Source: Cryobacterium lactosi
GTDB lineage: Bacteria; Actinomycetota; Actinomycetes; Actinomycetales; Microbacteriaceae
Length of the DNA: 64,000 nucleotides
Assembly (NCBI RefSeq): GCF_004403945.1
Contig: NZ_SOHM01000012.1
Span: 1 to 64,000, forward strand
Reading direction: 5' to 3'
The notes under the pieces are model-generated. The model did not search any database. It was not told the DNA's origin and saw only the letters and a list, made by a program, of their open reading frames with translations. Positions 1-12,859 of the stretch are shown here, one piece after another. Numbering within the stretch: position 1 is the stretch's first letter; each line of letters begins with the position of its first letter. The position numbers and the translations under genes are program-made.

Positions 1-148
1 GAAATGTCCATGCGGACGTCCTTTTCCCCGCCCTGAGCCGGCCCATGATGAAACGATGATCTGTCTCACCACAGGCTGACACTCAGGGCACACCGGGCGC
101 AATTGTCCGCATCGGCAACGGTTGCGGCCGGATCGGCCGGCGCGCTGG

Positions 149-1258
149 CTAGGCGACGGTGGTGCCGAAGAGCAGGCCGAGCAGGTAGGTCACCCCGGCG
201 GCGCCGAGGCCGATCACGAGTTGGCGCAGGGCCCGCTTGAGCGGCGGCCCGCCGGAGAGCAGCCCGACAACGGCGCCGGTGGCCAGGAGCGCCAGGCCCA
301 CGAGCACGGCCGCGACGACGATCGCGGCGACACCCTGCATGCCGAACAGGTAGGGAAGCACCGGTAGCAACGCCCCGGAGGCGAAGAAGCAGAAGCTGGA
401 GATCGCGGCGCCCGCACCGGTGCCGATGGCCTCGTGCTCGTCGACGGTGGGTGCCGCCGCTGCGTTCAGCCGGCTCACATCAAGCGCACCGGTGGCCACA
501 GCCACGGTGCGCAGCACCTCGCGGGCGTGCACCTCGGCGTCCTCCGGCGTCATGCCCTGGGCGCGGTAGACCAGGGTCAGCTCGTTGGCGGCCTCGTCAA
601 GGTGCGAGAGCACGCTCCGGGTGGCCGGGTTCGGGGTGGATGCCTCGAGGAGTTCTCGTTGCGAGCGCACCGACACGTACTCCCCCGCACCCATCGACAG
701 GGCGCCGGCCAAAAGGCCGGCGATGCCGGTGAAGAGGATCGTGGCGGTGGGCACACCGGTCGCGCCGATGCCCAGCACCAGGGCGAGGTTGCTCACCAGG
801 CCGTCGTTGACGCCGAACACCGCTGCCCGGAAGGTGCCGGACAAGCGCTGGCGACCGCGGGCGGCGAGTCCGCGCACGACCTCCTCGTGAATGCGCTCGT
901 CAGCGGCCATGGCGCTGGTGGCGTCGGCGTCGCCGTCGTAGGGCGATCTGGCCTCGGCGCGCTGCGCGAGCGCGAGCACGAAGACCGAACCGAACCGGCG
1001 CGCCAGCAGCCCAAGCACCCGGGTGCGCAGGGCGCCCTTCCGGGGGGCTCCGACCCTGTCGCCGAGCAGGGCGCGCCAATGAGCTTCGTGCCGGCCCTCG
1101 GCGTCGGCGAGGGCGAGTAGGATCTCGCGTTCCTCACCGCTCCGCCGCCCGGCCAGGTCGCGGTAGACCGCGGCTTCGGCCTGTTCATCGGCCAGATACC
1201 GGCGCCAGCGACGGATGTCGGCCTCTGGCGGCTGGTTCTGGTCGGCCACGGCGATCAC
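149..1258 (-). CDS. Membrane-bound ferritin: ferritin-like domain fused to VIT1/CCC1 transporter
   Basis: The N-terminal ~140 residues form a ferritin-like helical domain (segments such as DEQAEAAVY and EGRHEAHW carry possible metal-ligand Glu/His). From about residue 143 (FRAAVFGVNDGLVSN) to the end is a VIT1/CCC1 domain with several hydrophobic helices, a family that moves Fe2+ or Mn2+ across membranes. The fusion resembles MbfA of alpha-proteobacteria, an iron exporter whose ferritin part binds iron in the cytoplasm. The GTG at 1258 overlaps the upstream TGA as GTGA, so I chose it; a second GTG lies at 1249. It is the last gene of the gat series. Metal and direction of transport are inferred from the family. 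Confidence 0.85.
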   Translation of the reverse strand: MIAVADQNQPPEADIRRWRRYLADEQAEAAVYRDLAGRRSGEEREILLALADAEGRHEAHWRALLGDRVGAPRKGALRTRVLGLLARRFGSVFVLALAQRAEARSPYDGDADATSAMAADERIHEEVVRGLAARGRQRLSGTFRAAVFGVNDGLVSNLALVLGIGATGVPTATILFTGIAGLLAGALSMGAGEYVSVRSQRELLEASTPNPATRSVLSHLDEAANELTLVYRAQGMTPEDAEVHAREVLRTVAVATGALDVSRLNAAAAPTVDEHEAIGTGAGAAISSFCFFASGALLPVLPYLFGMQGVAAIVVAAVLVGLALLATGAVVGLLSGGPPLKRALRQLVIGLGAAGVTYLLGLLFGTTVA

Positions 1259-1572
1259 GATTCCGGAGCTGCCTCGAGCGAGCGCTGCGACACCCGGGCC
1301 GACTCGTGCGGGCCGCTGCCGTCGAGGCCGTAGAACGGCTCCTCGAAGTGCACCACCCACACCGCTTCCTTGCCCACGACGGGGGCGTAGAGCGCCGAGC
1401 CGACCAATTCACCCGGCGCCGTGATGACCCCGATCGGGTCCTCCACCATAGAGTCCGGGTAGCGGCTGCGGTCCAGTCGCACCACCACCTGCATCCCGAC
1501 GCCGAACGCGCCGGCCGCCCCTGTGGGTGCGGCTGCCTGCGCGTCCGCTGGGCGGCGCTTGAAGAGGGCCAT
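1255..1572 (-). CDS. Conserved small protein of unknown function downstream of gatB
   Basis: A 105-residue protein starting [12 protein letters not shown]. Residues 1-30 are Ala-rich and probably disordered. Residues ~35-100 look like one small compact domain (VVVRLDRSRYPDSMVEDPIG, then a WVVHFEEPFYGLDG segment near the end). The ATG at 1572 shares one base with the gatB stop (TAATG) and the end overlaps the next GTG, so translation is coupled on both sides. I do not recognise the family. There is no signal peptide, membrane helix or cysteine pair. The strict coupling suggests a real gene expressed with GatB, but says nothing on function. Confidence 0.75.
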   Translation of the reverse strand: MALFKRRPADAQAAAPTGAAGAFGVGMQVVVRLDRSRYPDSMVEDPIGVITAPGELVGSALYAPVVGKEAVWVVHFEEPFYGLDGSGPHESARVSQRSLEAAPES

Positions 1573-3107
1573 TACTCTGCCGGTTCCGCGGGTGCCTGCT
1601 CCACGGGCGCGCTGCCGGCGCGTTCGAGCACGAGCTCGCGCACCCTGGCGGCATCCGCCTGGCCGCGCATGGCCTTCATGACCGCGCCGATGACGGCACC
1701 GGCGGCCTGCACCTTGCCGTCGCGGATCTTCGCGAGCACGTCGGGCTGGGAGGCAAGGGCCTCGTCGATGGCCGCGATCAGGGGGCCGTCGTCGCTGACC
1801 ACGGCCAGGCCGCGGCTGGCGACGACCTCGCTGGGCGTGCCCTCGCCGGCGATGACGCCCTCGAGCACCTGGCGGGCCAGACGGTCGGTGAGCGTGCCGT
1901 CGGTGATCAGGGCGATCAGCGCGGCGACCTGCGCCGGCGTCACGAGGCTCTCGGCGGTGACGCCGGCGGCGTTGGCCAGGCGGGCGATCTCGCCGGTCCA
2001 CCATTTGCGGGCGGCCTGAGCGGGCGCGCCCGCGGCGATGGTGGCCTCCATGACGTCGAGGAGGTCGGAGTTGACGACGTCCTGGAACTCGAGGTTCACG
2101 AAGCCCCAGTCGGCCTGCAGGCGCTTGCGGCGGGCCGCGGGCGGCTCGGGCAGGGTGGCGCGCAGCTCTTCGACCCAGGCGCGCGACGGGGCGACGGGCA
2201 CCAGGTCGGGCTCGGGGAAGTAGCGGTAGTCGTCGGCGTCGCTCTTGGGCCGGCCGGCGCTGGTGACGCCGGTGTCCTCGTGCCAGTGCCGGGTCTCCTG
2301 CGTGATGGTGCCGCCCGCGGTGAGCAGCGCCGCCTGGCGCTGGATCTCGTAGCGCACGGCACGTTCGACGCTGCGCAGCGAGTTGACGTTCTTGGTCTCG
2401 GTGCGGGTGCCCAGGATGTTGGAGCCGCGCGGGCGGAGCGACACGTTCGCGTCGCAGCGCACGTTGCCCTCTTCCATCCGCGCGTTGGAGACGCCGAGCG
2501 CCTTGACGATCTCGCGGATGGCGGCGACGTAGGTCTTGCCGATCTCCGGCGCGTCGGCCTCGGCGCCCTCGATCATCTGGGTGACGATCTCCACCAGCGG
2601 CACGCCGCCGCGGTTGTAGTCGACCAGCGAGTAGTCGGCGCCCTGGATGCGTCCGGCCGCGCCGCCCATGTGGGTGAGCTTGCCGGCGTCGTCCTCCATG
2701 TGGGCGCGCTCGATGTCCACGGTGACCTGGCGGCCGCTCTCCAGCTCGATGGTGAGCTGGCCGTTGAACGCGATCGGCTCGTCGTACTGCGAGGTCTGGA
2801 AGTTCTTCGCGGTGTCGGGGTAGAAGTAGTTCTTGCGGGCGAACCGGCTGGTCTCGGCGATCTCGCAGCCGAGGGCCAGTCCTAAGCGGATCGAGGACTC
2901 GATGGCCTGCCGGTTCACCTGGGGTAGCCCGCCGGGCAGGCCCAGGCAGGTGGGGCAGGTGTTGGTGTTGGCCCCTGAGCCGAATTCGTTGGCACAGCCG
3001 CAGAACATCTTGGTCTTGGTGTTGAGTTCGACGTGCACCTCGAAGCCGAGCACCGGCTCGAACAGTTCGAGGGCCTTGTCGTAGTCCATCAATTCGGCTT
3101 TCGCCAT
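1572..3107 (-). CDS. gatB: Asp-tRNA(Asn)/Glu-tRNA(Gln) amidotransferase subunit B
   Basis: A 511-residue GatB, full length for the family. GatB is the kinase and tRNA-binding subunit of GatCAB, which converts misacylated Glu-tRNA(Gln) or Asp-tRNA(Asn) to the Gln and Asn forms. Visible marks are [19 protein letters not shown] near residue 24 (first Zn cysteines), CPTCLGLPG (second pair), and the C-terminal YqeY-like tail domain (~residues 350-500) with [20 protein letters not shown]. The ATG shares one base with the gatA stop (TGATG). It belongs to the gatC-gatA-gatB operon. Confidence 0.98.
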   Translation of the reverse strand: MAKAELMDYDKALELFEPVLGFEVHVELNTKTKMFCGCANEFGSGANTNTCPTCLGLPGGLPQVNRQAIESSIRLGLALGCEIAETSRFARKNYFYPDTAKNFQTSQYDEPIAFNGQLTIELESGRQVTVDIERAHMEDDAGKLTHMGGAAGRIQGADYSLVDYNRGGVPLVEIVTQMIEGAEADAPEIGKTYVAAIREIVKALGVSNARMEEGNVRCDANVSLRPRGSNILGTRTETKNVNSLRSVERAVRYEIQRQAALLTAGGTITQETRHWHEDTGVTSAGRPKSDADDYRYFPEPDLVPVAPSRAWVEELRATLPEPPAARRKRLQADWGFVNLEFQDVVNSDLLDVMEATIAAGAPAQAARKWWTGEIARLANAAGVTAESLVTPAQVAALIALITDGTLTDRLARQVLEGVIAGEGTPSEVVASRGLAVVSDDGPLIAAIDEALASQPDVLAKIRDGKVQAAGAVIGAVMKAMRGQADAARVRELVLERAGSAPVEQAPAEPAE

Positions 3108-4654
3108 CAGACGGCTCCCCCTTCGGTTGCGAACATTTCGGTGTTGGCCAGCGCGGGCGCCCGGCTGAGCAGGGTGTGCCCCCAGTGCGCCTCGAGCAGC
3201 TGCTCGACGGCGGCGCCGAAGGTGTACAGGCGGGCATCCGCGCGGGCGGGGGCCATCACCTGCAGGCCGACCGGCAGGCCGTCTTCGGGCGCGAGGCCCA
3301 TCGGCAGGCTCATGCCGGGGATGCCGGCCAGGTTGGCCGGGATGGTGGTGATGTCGTTGAGGTACATCGCCATCGGGTCGTCCATCTTCTCGCCGAACTT
3401 GAACGCCGTGGTGGGCGCGGTGGGCGAGACGAGCAGGTCGACCTTGTCGAACGCGGCCGTGAAGTCGCGCTGGATGAGTGTGCGCACCTTCTGGGCGCTG
3501 CCGTAGTAGGCGTCGTAGTAGCCGGCGCTGAGGGCGTAGGTGCCCAGGATGATGCGGCGCTTGACCTCGTCACCGAACCCGGCGTCGCGGGTGGCGGCCA
3601 TGACACGCTCGCTGGTGAGCGGGCCGTCTTCGGGGTTGACCCGGATGCCGAAGCGCACGGAGTCGAAGCGGGCCAGGTTGCTGGAGGCCTCGGCGGGCAG
3701 GATCAGGTAGTAGGCGGACACCGCGTACTCGAAGTTCGGGGCGCTCACCTCGCTGACGATGGCGCCGGCGGCGGAGAGCAGGGCCAGGGTTTCCTCGAAG
3801 CGCTGCTTGACACCGGCCTGGAAGCCCGCGCCGTTGAGTTCCTTGATCACGCCGATTCGCACGCCCGTCAGGGCACCGTCCTTCAGCCCCGCCTGAGCGG
3901 CGGCGGCCATCGACGGCCAGGCATCCGTCAGCGAGGTGGAGTCGAGCGGGTCGTGGCCGCCGATCACGTCGTGCAGCAGAGCCGCGTCGAGAACGGTGCG
4001 GGTGACCGGGCCGACCTGGTCGAGCGAGGAGGCCAGTGCGATCGCACCGTAGCGGGACACCCCACCGTAGGTGGGCTTGACGCCGACGGAGCCGGTGACG
4101 GCGGCTGGCTGGCGGATCGAGCCGCCGGTGTCGCTGCCGAGCGCCAGCGGCGCCTCGAACGCGGCGACGGCGGCCGCGGAGCCACCGCCTGAGCCCCCGG
4201 GGATCCGGTCCAGGTCCCACGGGTTGTGGGTGGGGCCGTAGGCGGAGTGCTCGGTGGAGGAGCCCATCGCGAACTCGTCCATGTTGGTCTTGCCCAGTGG
4301 GATCAGGTCGGCGGCGCGGATGCGGCGGACCACGGTGGCGTCGTACGGCGGGATCCAGCCCTCCAGGATCTTCGATCCGGAGGTGGTGGGCATGTCGTGG
4401 GTGGCGAGCACGTCCTTGATGGCGATGGGCACACCGGCCAGCGGGCCGAGCTTCTCGCCGGCGGCGCGGCGGGCGTCGACCCGGGCCGCGGTGGCGAGGG
4501 CGGCATCGCGGGCCACGTGCAGGAACGCGTGCACGTCAGGGTCGACGGCGTCGATGTGGTCCAGGTGCGCGCGGGTGACGTCGACGGAGCTGACCGAGCC
4601 GTCGGCGAGCAGGCCGGCCAGTGCGGCGGCGGTCTGGTTGATGAGGTTGGTCAC
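3107..4654 (-). CDS. gatA: Asp-tRNA(Asn)/Glu-tRNA(Gln) amidotransferase subunit A
   Basis: A 515-residue amidase-signature enzyme that hydrolyses glutamine and passes ammonia to GatB. The Ser-cisSer-Lys signature is present: the Lys in [14 protein letters not shown] near residue 78, and [20 protein letters not shown] followed by [13 protein letters not shown] around residues 152-180. Length is normal. The gatC stop lies 5 bp upstream of this start and the stop overlaps gatB by one base. Together with GatC and GatB this makes the complete heterotrimer, so indirect amidation is the expected route for Gln-tRNA and/or Asn-tRNA here. Confidence 0.98.
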   Translation of the reverse strand: MTNLINQTAAALAGLLADGSVSSVDVTRAHLDHIDAVDPDVHAFLHVARDAALATAARVDARRAAGEKLGPLAGVPIAIKDVLATHDMPTTSGSKILEGWIPPYDATVVRRIRAADLIPLGKTNMDEFAMGSSTEHSAYGPTHNPWDLDRIPGGSGGGSAAAVAAFEAPLALGSDTGGSIRQPAAVTGSVGVKPTYGGVSRYGAIALASSLDQVGPVTRTVLDAALLHDVIGGHDPLDSTSLTDAWPSMAAAAQAGLKDGALTGVRIGVIKELNGAGFQAGVKQRFEETLALLSAAGAIVSEVSAPNFEYAVSAYYLILPAEASSNLARFDSVRFGIRVNPEDGPLTSERVMAATRDAGFGDEVKRRIILGTYALSAGYYDAYYGSAQKVRTLIQRDFTAAFDKVDLLVSPTAPTTAFKFGEKMDDPMAMYLNDITTIPANLAGIPGMSLPMGLAPEDGLPVGLQVMAPARADARLYTFGAAVEQLLEAHWGHTLLSRAPALANTEMFATEGGAV

Positions 4655-4659
4655 TGGGG

Positions 4660-4956
4660 TTACTCCTCGTCCAGGATGGCGGGCACGCGGAACTTGTCAC
4701 CGGCACGGTCGGGGGCGCCTGACAGGGCCTGGTCGACGGTGAGCGACGGCACGACGACGTCGTCGCGGAACACATTGGTCAGCGGCATAGGGTGGCTGGT
4801 CGCGGGAACGTCGGGCGTGGCGACCTCGGCGACCTTGGCGACAGAGTCGACGATCTGGCCGAGTTCGACCGTGAGGCGATCGATTTCTGCCGAGCTGAGG
4901 TCGATCCGGGCGAGGTTTGCCAGATGGGCAACCTGCTCGGCCGTGATTTCAGACAT
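4660..4956 (-). CDS. gatC: Asp-tRNA(Asn)/Glu-tRNA(Gln) amidotransferase subunit C
   Basis: A 98-residue GatC, the small belt subunit that wraps round GatA and docks it to GatB. The N-terminal helix pattern [19 protein letters not shown] and the C-terminal [12 protein letters not shown] are typical. A GGGAG ribosome site lies four bases before the ATG. It is the first gene of gatCAB; a possible -10 (TAGAAT) lies over the stop codon of the preceding DUF1023 gene. Confidence 0.97.
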   Translation of the reverse strand: MSEITAEQVAHLANLARIDLSSAEIDRLTVELGQIVDSVAKVAEVATPDVPATSHPMPLTNVFRDDVVVPSLTVDQALSGAPDRAGDKFRVPAILDEE

Positions 4957-4989
4957 GAAACTCCCAAGAAAATCGAAGCGGAAGCCTCA

Positions 4990-4995
4990 ATTCTA
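4990..4995 (-). promoter_or_regulatory. Possible -10 element for gatCAB
   Basis: The hexamer TAGAAT reads on the minus strand 34 bases before the gatC ATG, and its first three bases are the TAG stop of the upstream gene. I find no convincing -35 at 16-18 bp. The call rests on the -10 match and on its place at the head of the operon. Confidence 0.3.
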
Positions 4996-6456
4996 TTCAA
5001 TGCCGTCGGTGGCCAGGTCCGCGTTGTCGGTGCCGATCAGCGCCATGTTGTGCAGGGACTCGCTTCCGGGCTTGAAATAGTCGTTGTGACCGATGGATCC
5101 GTCGAGCCAGTCACCGGTCACAGCGTCGGCCGCGCCGCTCACGCCGAGGGCCCTGGCGCCGTAGGACGACGCGCCGGGATCGCTGCCGAAGAACGCCGAG
5201 TTCACGGCGGGATCCCAGTCGGCCTTGCCGACGAAGACGTTCCCGCCCGCGACCTTGAGCCGGTCGGCGGACTGGATCTCGCTGCCCGGTGATCCGACGA
5301 CGACAAGAGCGTCGACCTCCACCGAGCCGTTGGCCAGCGCCATGAGCGACACCGTCGAGCCGTAGGAGTGCGCGAACACCGAGATGAACGGCTGGTCGCC
5401 TCCCCTGCTGGCGCGCACACCCGCCCAGGAGGTTTCGAGGAAGCCGGCACCGGCCACCGCCCGGTCGCGCCCTCCGACGGAGAACAGGTCAGGCGCTTCG
5501 TAGCCGATCCAGGCGATCGTGGCGACGGTCGTGGCGCGGGTCGCCACGGCATCCGGGTACCCGGTCACGAGCCTGACCGGGTTGCTGCCGGCGGCTGTGA
5601 CGGGCGCGTGGACGGATGCGGTCTGGGCGGTCGCGGGCTCGGAGGATGCGGGGGCTCCGTCGCGGACGGCCAGCACGGCCATCTCTTCGCGGTAGACGTC
5701 GTCGGCCACGGTGGTCCAGTTCACCATTTGAGGCTCGACCTGATAGTTCATTCCCGGCACCAGGTAGCCGATGTAGTCGGCGGTGTCCGGGTTGCCCAGG
5801 GCGATGGCCGCCCGGCCGGACCCCGACGTGTCGAGCAGGATCAGGCTGCGCTTGGGTCCGCCATCGCTGGGGTGCAGGGCCAGAGATACCTGGGTGAGCA
5901 TGGCGACCAGACGGGTCTGCCGGTTTGCGTCGGCATCCGACAGGTTGCCTTCGAGGGCCCGATTGGCCTCGACGAGGGATTCGCGCAGGTAGTTCTCGTT
6001 GGCGCGGCTGCGCTGGGCCAGTGGCACACCGTCGAGGTTTCCGACCAATCGCGGTGTCGCGGCGGCGAGGGTGGCCCGCTGGATGGGATCCAGCAGCGTC
6101 CACCAGGCCGACACCACGCTGGCTTCGGGCGGGGCGGTGAGCAACGTGTCAATGTGGGTGGGGTACTCGGCGGCGAATCCGGCCAGGTCGGCCAGGGCGA
6201 GGTGGGACATGCCCACGAGCAGGTTCGACCCGGCCATGGTGCGCAGTTTGGCGGCGTCGATGTCGACGGCGGCGGCGGCCTGCACCTCGAGTTGGGTCCA
6301 GGCGGGCGAGGCGCCCACATCACCCTGACGGTCCGAGACTCGGGTGGACACGGTCTGGTGCACGCTGATCTGGGTGTATTCGGGCATGGAAACGGGCCCG
6401 CTCAGCCCGGCCAGGGCGAGCGAGGCTGTCACCAGTGCAGCGGCCTCGAATAGCAC
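4993..6456 (-). CDS. DUF1023-type alpha/beta hydrolase, probably exported
   Basis: A 487-residue protein with a hydrophobic N-terminus (LFEAAALVTASLALAGLSG) that could be a signal or anchor, an alpha-helical middle, and a C-terminal alpha/beta-hydrolase domain of the actinobacterial DUF1023 family. The nucleophile elbow is FAHSYGSTVS near residue 365, preceded by a YLVPGMNYQ strand around residue 235; GHNDYF near the end offers a catalytic His. The start is GTG at 6456; ribosome-site support is weak, so it could be a little off. The substrate is unknown. It precedes gatC by 36 bp. Confidence 0.75.
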   Translation of the reverse strand: MLFEAAALVTASLALAGLSGPVSMPEYTQISVHQTVSTRVSDRQGDVGASPAWTQLEVQAAAAVDIDAAKLRTMAGSNLLVGMSHLALADLAGFAAEYPTHIDTLLTAPPEASVVSAWWTLLDPIQRATLAAATPRLVGNLDGVPLAQRSRANENYLRESLVEANRALEGNLSDADANRQTRLVAMLTQVSLALHPSDGGPKRSLILLDTSGSGRAAIALGNPDTADYIGYLVPGMNYQVEPQMVNWTTVADDVYREEMAVLAVRDGAPASSEPATAQTASVHAPVTAAGSNPVRLVTGYPDAVATRATTVATIAWIGYEAPDLFSVGGRDRAVAGAGFLETSWAGVRASRGGDQPFISVFAHSYGSTVSLMALANGSVEVDALVVVGSPGSEIQSADRLKVAGGNVFVGKADWDPAVNSAFFGSDPGASSYGARALGVSGAADAVTGDWLDGSIGHNDYFKPGSESLHNMALIGTDNADLATDGIE

Positions 6457-6666
6457 GACGCGTCCCGTCCCCTCCCGAACGAATGAGTAGCATGCAGACT
6501 CAGCGCCACTGGTAAGTCCTGCGCCTCTTAGCCTATCGAGCCGCAGGGGGTCTCAATGCCCCTCATTCAGGGTGATCGGGGGCCCGAGAGCCCGATTTCA
6601 GCCCAGTGTTTCCGGCAGGTTTCCGGCTCGGGCCCATCCGGCACCCTTGAGGTGAATTTCAGGGGT

Positions 6667-6897
6667 TCAGAGGATGAGGCTGACCCCGATCAGGCCCGCG
6701 ATCAGAACGACCACTCCGAGCAGCAGGCCGGTCGCCCGGCCGATGCGACGCCGGCTGACGGTGCCAGGGCGGAAGGCTGATCGTGACACCCGGTCCAGGT
6801 TGGGAAACAGCGCCTGGAACGGCGGTTCGCGCGGCTCCAGGAGCTGGGGCGCGGCGGGTTCCTCGGTTGGTCGGTCATCGTCCTTGATGGGATCCAT
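6667..6897 (-). CDS. Small single-helix membrane protein, unknown function
   Basis: A 76-residue protein. Residues 1-50 are acidic to neutral and probably cytoplasmic (MDPIKDDDRPTEEP). Residues ~52-76 are one membrane helix (GLLLGVVVLIAGLIGVSLIL) preceded by SRRRIGR, which fits an N-in orientation. It stands alone between the SDR and DUF1023 genes on the same strand. I do not recognise a family; the basic-then-hydrophobic design and clean ATG support a real gene. Confidence 0.6.
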   Translation of the reverse strand: MDPIKDDDRPTEEPAAPQLLEPREPPFQALFPNLDRVSRSAFRPGTVSRRRIGRATGLLLGVVVLIAGLIGVSLIL

Positions 6898-6965
6898 GCC
6901 CTCAGCCTAGTAATGGGGCGTTGGCCCGGCCTGGTTGCCACGGGTCGGGGGCGGGCGGGGGCAGG

Positions 6966-7970
6966 TCAGCCGGCGGCGAGTTCGGCGAGGAGCGCGCTCT
7001 CGTCGGCGTCGGCGAGCCCGGCCCGGCGGGGGCCCTCCGGCACTCGGCGGCGTTCCCAGCGCAGGGTGTCGGCCAGGGTCTGGGCCAGCGGGCGGGTGAC
7101 CAGTCCCGCTGCACGGGCCGCGGCGCTGTCCCTGGCGTTGAAGCCGGCGTAGTCGGGCAGCGGCAGCCAGAGCGGCAGGGATCGGGGCCCCGACCACGGC
7201 CCGACCTTGTGATCGAGCAGCCATTGGGCGGCGGCGCCGACGATCGGGCCGGTGTGACCGGCCACGGCTCGTGCCACCGCGAGGTGCTCGGCCAGCGTCA
7301 CGGTCTCGCCCGTCGCATTGAAGATGCCGGTGGTGCCGTCCTCGCCCGCATCGACGATCCACTCGGCCAGGTCCCGCACGTCGATCAGTTGCGCCAGAAG
7401 GCCCGGCGTGTCCGGAACCAGCACGCTCCCGTCGGCGCCTGCGGGTTCGCTGAACCGCAACGGCCAGTAGCCGCTGCGGTCGGACAGGTCGCCGGGGCCC
7501 CCGATCAGGCCCGACCTGATGATCAGAGACCTGCCGGCACCGAACCGCTCCAGCACCCGGTTTTCGCAGGCCACCTTGGCCTCGCCGTAGGAGTCCATCG
7601 ACTCCATGACGTCGCCCGGCAGCGCCTCGAGCAGGTGCCCGCGCTCGTCCTGCCCGGGGGTGGCGGCGTCGGCGTACACGTTTCCCGACGACACGAAGGT
7701 GTACGAGCCGGCGCGCTCCCCGAGCGCCTGCACGGCGTCGGTCACCTGTCCCGGCTGCCTGGACACATCCACGACCACATCCCAGTCCTCCGAAGCGACC
7801 TGCGCATACGCATCCGGCCGGCTGCGGTCACCCCGCACGAAGCGGATGCCGACCGGCACCTGGCCGGATTCGCCGCGCGCCAGGCAGGTGACTTTGTGGC
7901 CGTGGTGCATCGCCGCTGTCGCGATGGTGCTGCCGAGCCAGGCCGTACCGCCGAGAATCAGGAATCGCAT
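6966..7970 (-). CDS. NAD-dependent epimerase/dehydratase (extended SDR) family protein
   Basis: A 334-residue Rossmann-fold protein. The nucleotide loop is MRFLILGGTAWLGSTIA at the very N-terminus, the acidic/basic switch lies in CLARGESG, and YGEAKVACE supplies the YxxxK catalytic pair near residue 132, with Ser just before (TFVSSGNVYAD). I start at the ATG at 7970 because the glycine-rich loop begins there; an in-frame start 36 bp upstream would add 12 residues of no family character. The substrate is unknown. It lies 90 bp beyond the ligA stop on the same strand. Confidence 0.85.
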   Translation of the reverse strand: MRFLILGGTAWLGSTIATAAMHHGHKVTCLARGESGQVPVGIRFVRGDRSRPDAYAQVASEDWDVVVDVSRQPGQVTDAVQALGERAGSYTFVSSGNVYADAATPGQDERGHLLEALPGDVMESMDSYGEAKVACENRVLERFGAGRSLIIRSGLIGGPGDLSDRSGYWPLRFSEPAGADGSVLVPDTPGLLAQLIDVRDLAEWIVDAGEDGTTGIFNATGETVTLAEHLAVARAVAGHTGPIVGAAAQWLLDHKVGPWSGPRSLPLWLPLPDYAGFNARDSAAARAAGLVTRPLAQTLADTLRWERRRVPEGPRRAGLADADESALLAELAAG

Positions 7971-8060
7971 GGGGCCAGCTAACCCACTCTGCGCTCCCCA
8001 CGGCAAGGCAGTTCGCTCTGGGCACAGAGACCGGCCGGGCGCACCGGCCGTTCTCTACGG

Positions 8061-11553
<3,493 letters not shown>

Positions 11554-11556
11554 CGG

Positions 11557-12765
11557 TTAAGTGTACGCACGTGGCGCCGAGTCGGCCATTCCCGCGCCGA
11601 TGGCCTGCGCCCAAGCGGCCGGCAGGGCCGCAAGCAGGGCGTCGATGTCGGCCTGGGTGGAAGTGCGGCCGAGCGTGATCCGCAGCGCACTGCGGGCCTC
11701 GGCTTCGCTTCTGCCCATGGCGCGCAGCACGTGCGAGGGCTCGGGGATACCGGCTTGGCAGGCCGATCCGGTCGACACCGAGACGCCGGCCACGTCAAGC
11801 AGGAACAGCAGCGAGTCGCCCTCGCAGCCGGGAAAGGTGAAGTGGGCGTTACCGGGCAGTCGGCCGGCCGGGTCGGGGTCGCCGTTGTACACGGCGGAGG
11901 GCACGGCGGCGTGCACTCCGGCGATCACGGCGTCGCGGAGCACTTCGAGGCGTCGACTCTCGCTCTCCAGGTCGGCCGTCATAGCGGTGGCTGCCACGGC
12001 GAAGGAGACCGCGGCCGCCACATCCTGGGTGCCGCTGCGCACCTGGCGCTGCTGGCCGCCGCCGTGGATCAACGGAACCACCTGGGCCGTGCGAGAGAGC
12101 ACCAGGGCGCCGATGCCCACCGGCCCGCCGATCTTGTGCGCCGAGACGCTCAGCGCCGACACCCCGCTGGCGTGCAGGGCGGCGAAGTCGATTGGCAGGT
12201 GGCCGTAGGCCGAGATGGCGTCCACATGCACGGGGATTCCCGCTGCCGCGGCGAGCGCCGCCACCCGACGGATCGGTTGAAGCGTGCCCACTTCGTTGTT
12301 GGCCGCCAGCAGGGTGATCAGGGCCACGTCGTCGGGGTTGGCGGCGATGGCGGCGGCCAGGGCGTCCAGGTCGATGCGGCCCAGCGCGTCCAGCGGAATC
12401 CACTGCACCGTTGCGCCTTCCTGCTGCGCGAGCCATTCCACCGTGTCGACGGTGGCGTGGTGCTCTCCGCCGGGCACCAGGATGCGGGTGCGCGGGGCCC
12501 TGGCCCAGTACAGCCCCTTGATGCCCAGGTTCACCGCTTCGGTGCCGCCGCCGGTGAAGACGACCTCGATGGGGTCAGAACCCACACTCGCGGCGACGCG
12601 TTCGCGGGCCTCTTCGAGCATCCGTTTGGCGTTCTGCCCCTGGCTGTGAATGGATGCGGGGTTGCCCACGACCGCCATGGCCTCCGCGTATGCGGTGATG
12701 GCAGCCGGCAGCATGGGCGCCGTCGCTGCGTGGTCGAGGTACGCGTGGTCAAAGTGCGCCGACAT
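11557..12765 (-). CDS. iscS: Cysteine desulfurase, NifS/IscS type
   Basis: A 402-residue PLP enzyme that takes sulfur from cysteine as a persulfide. The PLP lysine is in SVSAHKIGGP near residue 203, the substrate-side His in GGEHHATVD near residue 102, and the persulfide cysteine in VSTGSACQAGIPEPS near residue 335, a class I loop. Directly followed by mnmA, so the likely role is sulfur supply for tRNA thiolation. A GGAGG site lies seven bases before the ATG. Same neighbourhood as Mycobacterium iscS-trmU. Confidence 0.93.
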   Translation of the reverse strand: MSAHFDHAYLDHAATAPMLPAAITAYAEAMAVVGNPASIHSQGQNAKRMLEEARERVAASVGSDPIEVVFTGGGTEAVNLGIKGLYWARAPRTRILVPGGEHHATVDTVEWLAQQEGATVQWIPLDALGRIDLDALAAAIAANPDDVALITLLAANNEVGTLQPIRRVAALAAAAGIPVHVDAISAYGHLPIDFAALHASGVSALSVSAHKIGGPVGIGALVLSRTAQVVPLIHGGGQQRQVRSGTQDVAAAVSFAVAATAMTADLESESRRLEVLRDAVIAGVHAAVPSAVYNGDPDPAGRLPGNAHFTFPGCEGDSLLFLLDVAGVSVSTGSACQAGIPEPSHVLRAMGRSEAEARSALRITLGRTSTQADIDALLAALPAAWAQAIGAGMADSAPRAYT

Positions 12766-12832
12766 CTTCTCGCCTCCTCGGCTGATTCGAAAGCGCTCCA
12801 GGGCGGAGGGTTCCGATGCTGGTCCTTATGCA

Positions 12833-12852
12833 TACTCTGCACTCATTACTCT
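12833..12852 (+). promoter_or_regulatory. Candidate -10 elements for a leaderless glgX transcript
   Basis: Two copies of TACTCT, 14 bp apart (12833-12838 and 12847-12852), match the TAnnnT core. The second is 7 bp before the glgX ATG, the spacing expected if transcription starts at the start codon. No purine-rich ribosome site precedes the ATG. No clear -35 is visible. Confidence 0.4.
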
Positions 12853-12859
12853 AGATCTC

